Below, piece after piece: positions 6,322 through 9,729 of a stretch of 9,729 bases of DNA; the first letter of the stretch is position 1, and the number at the start of each line of letters is the position of its first letter. Under the pieces are notes generated by a model. That model saw only the letters and a list, made by a program, of their open reading frames with translations, was not told where the DNA came from and made no database searches. The position numbers and the translations under genes are program-made. Source of the stretch: Spirochaetaceae bacterium (lineage in GTDB: Bacteria > Spirochaetota > Spirochaetia > Treponematales > Breznakiellaceae). The stretch is taken from positions 1-9,729 of the forward strand of contig JAIRTD010000291.1 of assembly GCA_031255115.1 (NCBI GenBank), given 5' to 3'.

Positions 6322-6749
6322 GCTTCCTCCCGGGGACTTACCAGGCAGAGCCATTCAGCCTCTGCGGCAAGTTCGTCTCCCACATAGGCCTTACCGGCCT
6401 GTTTAATCATTCTTGCCGATACCCTGAGATTAACCACTTCGGAACGCAGAATATCGCCGGGTCTTACCTGGCGGCGGAACTTTACCTTGTCCACCGTGGC
6501 AAGAAAAAAGAGCTCGTTGTCCCCAAGTTTGCCCAGTTTCCGCAGGCCGGCCCCGCCTGACTGGGCCATAGTCTCGATGAGTATGACGCCGGGGACCACC
6601 GGGTATTGGGGAAAATGCCCCTGAAAAAAAAATTCTTTTTCGGTAAAGGTATGAACGGCGGTGATTTTTTCGTCATCGGCGGAAAGTATTTCGTCTACAA
6701 AGAGAAAAGGCGTCCTGTGAGGCAAGAGCGCCTCGATTTCATTACTCAT
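6318..6749 (-). CDS. fabZ: 3-hydroxyacyl-[acyl-carrier-protein] dehydratase
   Basis: The 143-residue hot-dog-fold enzyme removes water from 3-hydroxyacyl-ACP to give the trans-2-enoyl-ACP used by FabV. The opening ALLPHRTPFLFVDEI (7-21) is typical. The active-site helix region GHFPQYPVVPGVILIE (44-59) carries the catalytic pair His45 and Glu59. DKVKFRRQVRPGD (about 87-99) is the conserved second strand motif. Length is normal. ATG 6749 is preceded by AGGAG and overlaps the fabF stop as ATGA, and its own stop overlaps fabV the same way, so three consecutive enzymes are translationally coupled. The related isomerising dehydratase FabA is less likely because the Glu59 active-site pattern and length are those of FabZ. 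Confidence 0.97.
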   Translation of the reverse strand: MSNEIEALLPHRTPFLFVDEILSADDEKITAVHTFTEKEFFFQGHFPQYPVVPGVILIETMAQSGGAGLRKLGKLGDNELFFLATVDKVKFRRQVRPGDILRSEVVNLRVSARMIKQAGKAYVGDELAAEAEWLCLVSPREEA

Positions 6750-8011
6750 GAATATCTCCTGAAGACTACCACACCGTTATGGCCGCCAAAGCCCAGAGAG
6801 CCTGATGCCGCGGCTTCTATACGGCCTTCCTGGGCCTTTTGGGGGACATAGTCCAAATCACATTCCGGGTCGGGGTTTTCAAGATTGATGGTCGGCGGAA
6901 AGAAGCCTTCGTTAATCGCCAGTATGCAGGATATGGCCTCAAGACCGCCGCTTCCCGCAAAGCAGTGGCCGGTCATGCTTTTGATGCTTGAGATTTTGAG
7001 TTTGTGGGCATAATCACCAAAGGCGTATTTAATCATTTTTGTTTCTGTGGGGTCGTTGATTTCGGTACTGGTTCCGTGGGCGTTGTAATAGTGAATATCT
7101 TCGCCCTTCATTCCGGCGTCCTCCAGGGCAAGCTTTATGGCCCTGCCGCCGCCTTCTCCCGAAGGGTCAGGGGCGGTGATGTGGTAGGCGTCGGCGCTGA
7201 CTCCGTACCCGGCGAATTCGGCAAGTATTTTTGCCCCCCTGGCTTTGGCGTGTTCCTCGCTTTCCAGCACCAGTATGCCGGCGCCTTCGCCCAGAACAAA
7301 GCCGTCCCGGTCGGCGTCAAAGGGCCGCGAAGCTTTTTCCGGTTCGTGGCAGCGTTTTGAAGAAAGGGCCTTGAGCATCTGGAAGCCCCCTACGGCAAAG
7401 GGGACTATGCAGGCCTCGGTTCCGCCGGATATAACCACATCACAGCGGCCGGAACGTATCAGGTCCAGGGCCTGGCCCAGGGCGTCGGTTCCTGACGCGC
7501 AGGCAGTAACCTGGGTATAGGCAGGTCCTTTGGAACCAAACAGCATGGAAATATTACCCGCCGCTTCGTTGGGTATCATCATCGGTATGGTCAGGGGCAG
7601 CATGCGCTTTGGGCCCACATCAAAAAGTTTGCGGAACGATTCGGATGTAACCTCAAAGCCCCCTATGCCGTTGCCCAGGGATATGCCGGTACGTTCAACA
7701 TTGTTGTTGAGAACGCGCTTTCCCGCCTCGCCGTCTTTGAGCAGCCCTGCCTGTTCCAGAGCCTGGGCCGTAGCGGCTGCGGCAAACTGGACAAAGCGCG
7801 CCATTTTCCGGGCGTCTTTTTTTTCAATCCAAAGTGAAGGGTCAAAGCCCTTGACTTCTCCGGCAATGGTTACATCAAAACCGGTGGTATCAAACTGGGT
7901 AATGGCCCCTATGCCGCTCTTTCCCGCCCTGAGGGCGGCGGAAAACTCAGCGACTGAGTTCCCTATAGGCGAAATCGCCCCCATACCGGTAATGACAACT
8001 CTGGTCTTCAT
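6746..8011 (-). CDS. fabF: 3-oxoacyl-[acyl-carrier-protein] synthase II
   Basis: The 421-residue thiolase-fold enzyme condenses malonyl-ACP with growing acyl-ACP. The catalytic triad is Cys171 in TACASGTDA (169-177), His312 in NAHGTSTEINDPTE (310-323) and His349 in KSMTGHCFAGSGG (344-356). The start VVITGMGAISPIGN and the near-terminal GFGGHN (407-412) are typical of KAS II. Length is a little above the 413 of E. coli. The Cys-His-His triad separates it from FabH (Cys-His-Asn), and the conserved GHxxxxxG block suits FabF rather than FabB, although FabB cannot be fully excluded by eye. ATG 8011 has GAGGAG six bases upstream. That ribosome site is the end of the tandem repeat between fabG and fabF, so initiation of fabF depends on repeat sequence. 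Confidence 0.96.
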   Translation of the reverse strand: MKTRVVITGMGAISPIGNSVAEFSAALRAGKSGIGAITQFDTTGFDVTIAGEVKGFDPSLWIEKKDARKMARFVQFAAAATAQALEQAGLLKDGEAGKRVLNNNVERTGISLGNGIGGFEVTSESFRKLFDVGPKRMLPLTIPMMIPNEAAGNISMLFGSKGPAYTQVTACASGTDALGQALDLIRSGRCDVVISGGTEACIVPFAVGGFQMLKALSSKRCHEPEKASRPFDADRDGFVLGEGAGILVLESEEHAKARGAKILAEFAGYGVSADAYHITAPDPSGEGGGRAIKLALEDAGMKGEDIHYYNAHGTSTEINDPTETKMIKYAFGDYAHKLKISSIKSMTGHCFAGSGGLEAISCILAINEGFFPPTINLENPDPECDLDYVPQKAQEGRIEAAASGSLGFGGHNGVVVFRRYS

Positions 8012-8014
8012 ACT

Positions 8015-8153
8015 TAACTCCTCATCGGGCGGCGCGAGCCGCCATGTTCAACCGAACAGCAATGCGCAGCGTTGCTGATAACTCCTCATCGGGCGGCGTG
8101 AGCCGCCATGTTCAACCGAACAGCAATGCGCAGCATTGCTGATAGCTCCTCAT
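8015..8153 (-). repeat. Tandem 64-bp repeat (two full units plus 11-base third start), MIRU-like
   Basis: Unit 8015-8078 and unit 8079-8142 match at 62 of 64 positions (differences at 8035/8099 and 8071/8135). A partial third begins at 8143-8153, differing at one base. Each unit holds three inverted repeats: CAGCAATG with CATTGCTG (perfect in the 8079-8142 unit, one imperfect pair in the other), TGTTC with GAACA, and GGCGGC with GCCGCC. On the minus strand each unit begins with ATGAGGAG, so the motif ATGAGGAG-Y-TA occurs three times: after fabG, between the units and before fabF, where it supplies the fabF ribosome site. Unit length is not a multiple of three. It occupies the only loose junction in the operon. 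Possible explanations are a dispersed intra-operon repeat with variable copy number, or a local tandem duplication of a fabF leader. Confidence 0.9.
8018..8023 (-). promoter_or_regulatory. fabF ribosome binding site inside the repeat
   Basis: GAGGAG with a six-base spacer (TTAAGT) to ATG 8011. The same GAGGAG occurs at the equivalent place of the other repeat copies (8082-8087 and 8146-8151), so an insertion or excision of whole units would always leave one intact site in front of fabF. Confidence 0.8.
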
Positions 8154-8158
8154 TAAAA

Positions 8159-8893
8159 TTACATGAACATGCCGCCGTCAACGGCAAGCACCTGGCCGGT
8201 GATATATCCGGCGGCTTCTGAGGCAAGGAATAAAGCTGCCTGGGCTATATCCGCAGGGCTCCCTATGCGCTTAAACGGAATATGCTCAAGCAGTTTTTCC
8301 CTGGCCTCCGGGGCAAGAGCCGTGGTCATGTCTGATTCGATAAAACCCGGCGCAATGGCGTTGACCCGTATTCCCCGCCCGGCAAATTCCTGGGCCAGGG
8401 ATTTGGTCAGGGCGATAAGACCGGCCTTGCTGGCCGCGTAATTCGCCTGGCCGCCGTTTCCGTGTATGCCTACGACGCTGGACATATTGATGATAGCGCC
8501 TGACCTGCGGCGTATCATGTCTCTGCCCAGGGTACGGGCTATGAGAAACGCGGCGGTAAGGTTTACATCCAGCACCTTCTGAAAGTCGGCAAGGCTCATC
8601 CTAAGGGAAAGATTATCCCTGGTGATGCCCGCGTTGTTTACCAGTATGTCAAAGCCGCCGGCTTCTTTTACTTTTCCGTCTATGAGGGCTTCGAGGCTGT
8701 CAAGCTCGCCCAGATCGGCGCTTATCCAATGAAGCCTGCCGCCTGATTTTTCCACTCTTTCGGCCAGGTCAGGCGGCTCTTTGGTTCCCAGCCCCCAAAG
8801 CTCGGCGCCGTTTGCGAGGAAGATATCCGCTATGGCCCTGCCTATGCCCCGGGACGCGCCGCTTACCAGGGCTTTTTTATGTTCCAGAATCAT
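8159..8893 (-). CDS. fabG: 3-oxoacyl-[acyl-carrier-protein] reductase
   Basis: The 244-residue short-chain dehydrogenase reduces 3-oxoacyl-ACP to 3-hydroxyacyl-ACP with NADPH. The dinucleotide loop SGASRGIG is at 11-18, NNAG at 86-89, and the catalytic set is Asn111, Ser139 (in NMSSVVG), Tyr152 and Lys156 (NYAASKAG). The end, PGFIESDMT (182-190) and GQVLAVDGGMFM (233-244), is typical of FabG, and the length equals the E. coli enzyme. ATG 8893 has AGGAGG six bases upstream and lies one base after the fabD stop. A longer frame back to 9058 adds 55 residues that are only fabD read in another frame. It is the last gene before the repeat; acpP, which commonly follows fabG, is not there. Confidence 0.97.
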   Translation of the reverse strand: MILEHKKALVSGASRGIGRAIADIFLANGAELWGLGTKEPPDLAERVEKSGGRLHWISADLGELDSLEALIDGKVKEAGGFDILVNNAGITRDNLSLRMSLADFQKVLDVNLTAAFLIARTLGRDMIRRRSGAIINMSSVVGIHGNGGQANYAASKAGLIALTKSLAQEFAGRGIRVNAIAPGFIESDMTTALAPEAREKLLEHIPFKRIGSPADIAQAALFLASEAAGYITGQVLAVDGGMFM

Positions 8894-8894
8894 A

Positions 8895-9729
8895 TTATGC
8901 CTCCTGCGCCTGAGGGGAAAGCTCCGCCCCAAGCCGGTCAATTTCTTCGATTGTTCCCGCTCCATAACAGGGAAGGGGAGAACCGCTGTCCTTCCAGAGG
9001 CCCTGGAGGGTTCTGCCCGGTCCGGCCTCCACAAGCGCGGTAAGTTCCGACGCGGCAAGGGCTTCTTCTTCCAGGGTCCAGCGCACCGGAGACGTAATCT
9101 GCTTTAAGGCCAATTCTTTTGCCTCAGCGCCGCTCCCGGCGGCCCTGCCTGTAACATTGGAAAAAAACGGAATACGGGGGTCGTTAAACGAAACCTTCTC
9201 AAGGGCCGGCGCGAATTCCCTAGCGGCCTTTGCCATGAGCGGTGAATGAAAAGGCCCCGCCACTTTAAGGGGCAGCACCCGTCTGGCGCCGGCTTCCTTA
9301 AAACGCTTTTCGGCTTCGGCAAGGGCCGCCGCGCTTCCCGACACAACAAGCTGCCGTTTGGAATTATAATTTGCCGCGTAAAGATCCTGCAAATCCCACC
9401 GGGAAAGAAGGGCGTCAACGGTTTCGGGGTCGAGCCCGATGACCGCCGCCATGCCCGGCGCGCCGTCACCTTGGGCAAGCTCGTCAGAAACAGCCTGCAT
9501 GATCCTGCCCCGTTCTACGACAAGGGTAAAACAGTCTTCGGCGCTGATTATTGCCGCCTGTACCAGGGCCGCGTATTCGCCCAGGCTGTGGCCCGCTGTC
9601 GCGGCGGCGCAGAAGCCCCGTTCTTCGAGGCAGGCCGCGGCGGAAAGATTGGCCAGGGTAACAAGGGGCTGGGCAAGATCGCTTCGCGCCAGGGTTTTTT
9701 CGTCTCCGTCTTTGAGCAGCGCTTCTACA
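8895..9729 (-). CDS. fabD: Malonyl CoA-acyl carrier protein transacylase (partial, 5' end outside window)
   Basis: The last 277 residues are visible, reading in from the window edge to TAA 8895-8897. FabD moves malonyl from CoA to the ACP phosphopantetheine arm, linking the acc products to the elongation enzymes. The nucleophile motif GHSLGE is present with its serine codon at 9585-9587. VERGRIMQ follows with the conserved arginine that holds the malonyl carboxylate, and the catalytic histidine is in AGPFHSPLM (about 9247-9273). The tail has SPVRWT and VEAGPGRTLQGL, as expected. Only the N-terminal strand with the GQG motif is missing. An internal ATG at 9500 is not the start because the active-site serine lies upstream of it. 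The stop is one base from fabG, so the two are co-translated. Confidence 0.96.
   Translation of the reverse strand, partial: VEALLKDGDEKTLARSDLAQPLVTLANLSAAACLEERGFCAAATAGHSLGEYAALVQAAIISAEDCFTLVVERGRIMQAVSDELAQGDGAPGMAAVIGLDPETVDALLSRWDLQDLYAANYNSKRQLVVSGSAAALAEAEKRFKEAGARRVLPLKVAGPFHSPLMAKAAREFAPALEKVSFNDPRIPFFSNVTGRAAGSGAEAKELALKQITSPVRWTLEEEALAASELTALVEAGPGRTLQGLWKDSGSPLPCYGAGTIEEIDRLGAELSPQAQEA

Larger units (their letters stand above)
8014..8153 (-). other. Chain of overlapping mini reading frames between fabG and fabF
   Basis: Minus-strand mini-ORFs follow one another: 8153-8112 (13 codons, MRSYQQCCALLFG), 8109-8086 (MAAHAAR), 8089-8048 (MRSYQQRCALLFG), 8045-8022 (MAARAAR) and 8025-8014 (MRS). 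Gaps are two bases or the frames overlap as ATGA, and fabF starts two bases after the last stop. In the first unit an alternative frame 8136-8086 (MLRIAVRLNMAAHAAR) has GAGGAG nine bases upstream. The peptides have no recognisable function. The arrangement would let ribosomes re-initiate along the whole spacer. Whether any is translated cannot be seen from sequence. Confidence 0.45.
1523..9729 (-). other. fab-acc fatty acid synthesis operon (5' end outside window)
   Basis: Nine genes, fabD-fabG-fabF-fabZ-fabV-accB-accC-accD-accA, run in one direction with ATGA overlaps at three junctions, an 11-base overlap at a fourth and gaps of at most 24 bases at all others except fabG-fabF. No promoter- or terminator-like sequence is evident between genes. 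Grouping both halves of acetyl-CoA carboxylase with the elongation enzymes implies co-ordinated supply of malonyl-CoA and its use. The promoter, and probably fabH and acpP, lie outside the window. No FapR- or FabT-type operator can be assessed because the leader is not included. Confidence 0.85.

Noticed and set aside
7530..8078. Plus-strand open frame of 182 codons opposite fabF and into the repeat
   Set aside because: Antisense shadow of fabF with no family resemblance and no convincing ribosome site.
8015..8153. CRISPR array
   Set aside because: The units abut with no variable spacers, and the number and internal structure do not fit.
8015..8153. Riboswitch or attenuator controlling fabF
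   Set aside because: The hairpins are repeated with each unit rather than forming one conserved fold, and no T-run follows any stem, so neither a terminator nor a known aptamer is visible.
8894..9058. Longer fabG with 55 extra N-terminal residues
   Set aside because: The extension lies wholly within fabD in another frame, while ATG 8893 has AGGAGG at the right distance and gives the standard 244 residues.

Overview
The window is a chromosomal segment dominated by one long minus-strand operon for fatty acid synthesis, flanked at its low-coordinate end by a small, AT-rich, decayed accessory region on the plus strand. The best guess at the host is a spirochaete of the Treponema group, perhaps one of the more GC-rich gut treponemes. 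The main reason is that the enoyl reductase at 5065-6321 is, as far as I recall the sequence, very close to the Treponema denticola trans-2-enoyl-CoA reductase (Ter/FabV). This is inference from remembered sequence, not from a search.

Accessory region, positions 1-1522. The window opens with the C-terminal end of a transposase (1-125), followed by a stem-loop plus T-run that looks like a terminator (168-210). No gene is supportable in about 211-344. An out-of-frame relic of an AraC-type DNA-binding domain (345-494) then runs into an intact O6-methylguanine-DNA methyltransferase gene (472-978). This resembles a decayed adaA-adaB pair. After it come an N-terminally truncated PIN-domain toxin (969-1220) and a short, intact, antitoxin-like gene (1222-1425). 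The 1426-1522 gap between the converging gene sets holds a short GC-rich hairpin followed by T-rich sequence on the minus strand.

Operon, positions 1523-9729, minus strand. In transcription order it reads fabD (5' end outside the window), fabG, a tandem 64-bp repeat, fabF, fabZ, fabV, accB, accC, accD, accA. The promoter lies beyond 9729. Acc makes malonyl-CoA, FabD moves malonyl to ACP, FabF condenses, FabG reduces, FabZ dehydrates and FabV performs the final enoyl reduction, so the segment encodes acetyl-CoA carboxylase and the whole elongation cycle. Acyl carrier protein (acpP) and the initiating enzyme FabH are not present here. Genes are packed tightly: four-base ATGA overlaps at fabF/fabZ, fabZ/fabV and accD/accA, an 11-base overlap at accC/accD, and gaps of 1 to 24 bases elsewhere.

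The single loose junction, fabG to fabF, is the most interesting site. It holds two 64-bp units that are 62/64 identical, plus an 11-base start of a third. Each unit contains three inverted repeats and two mini reading frames, whose stops and starts overlap or lie 2 bases apart. They form an almost unbroken chain of translation from the fabG stop to the fabF start. The arrangement is strikingly like the mycobacterial interspersed repetitive units (MIRUs) and may be an equivalent intra-operon element in this organism.
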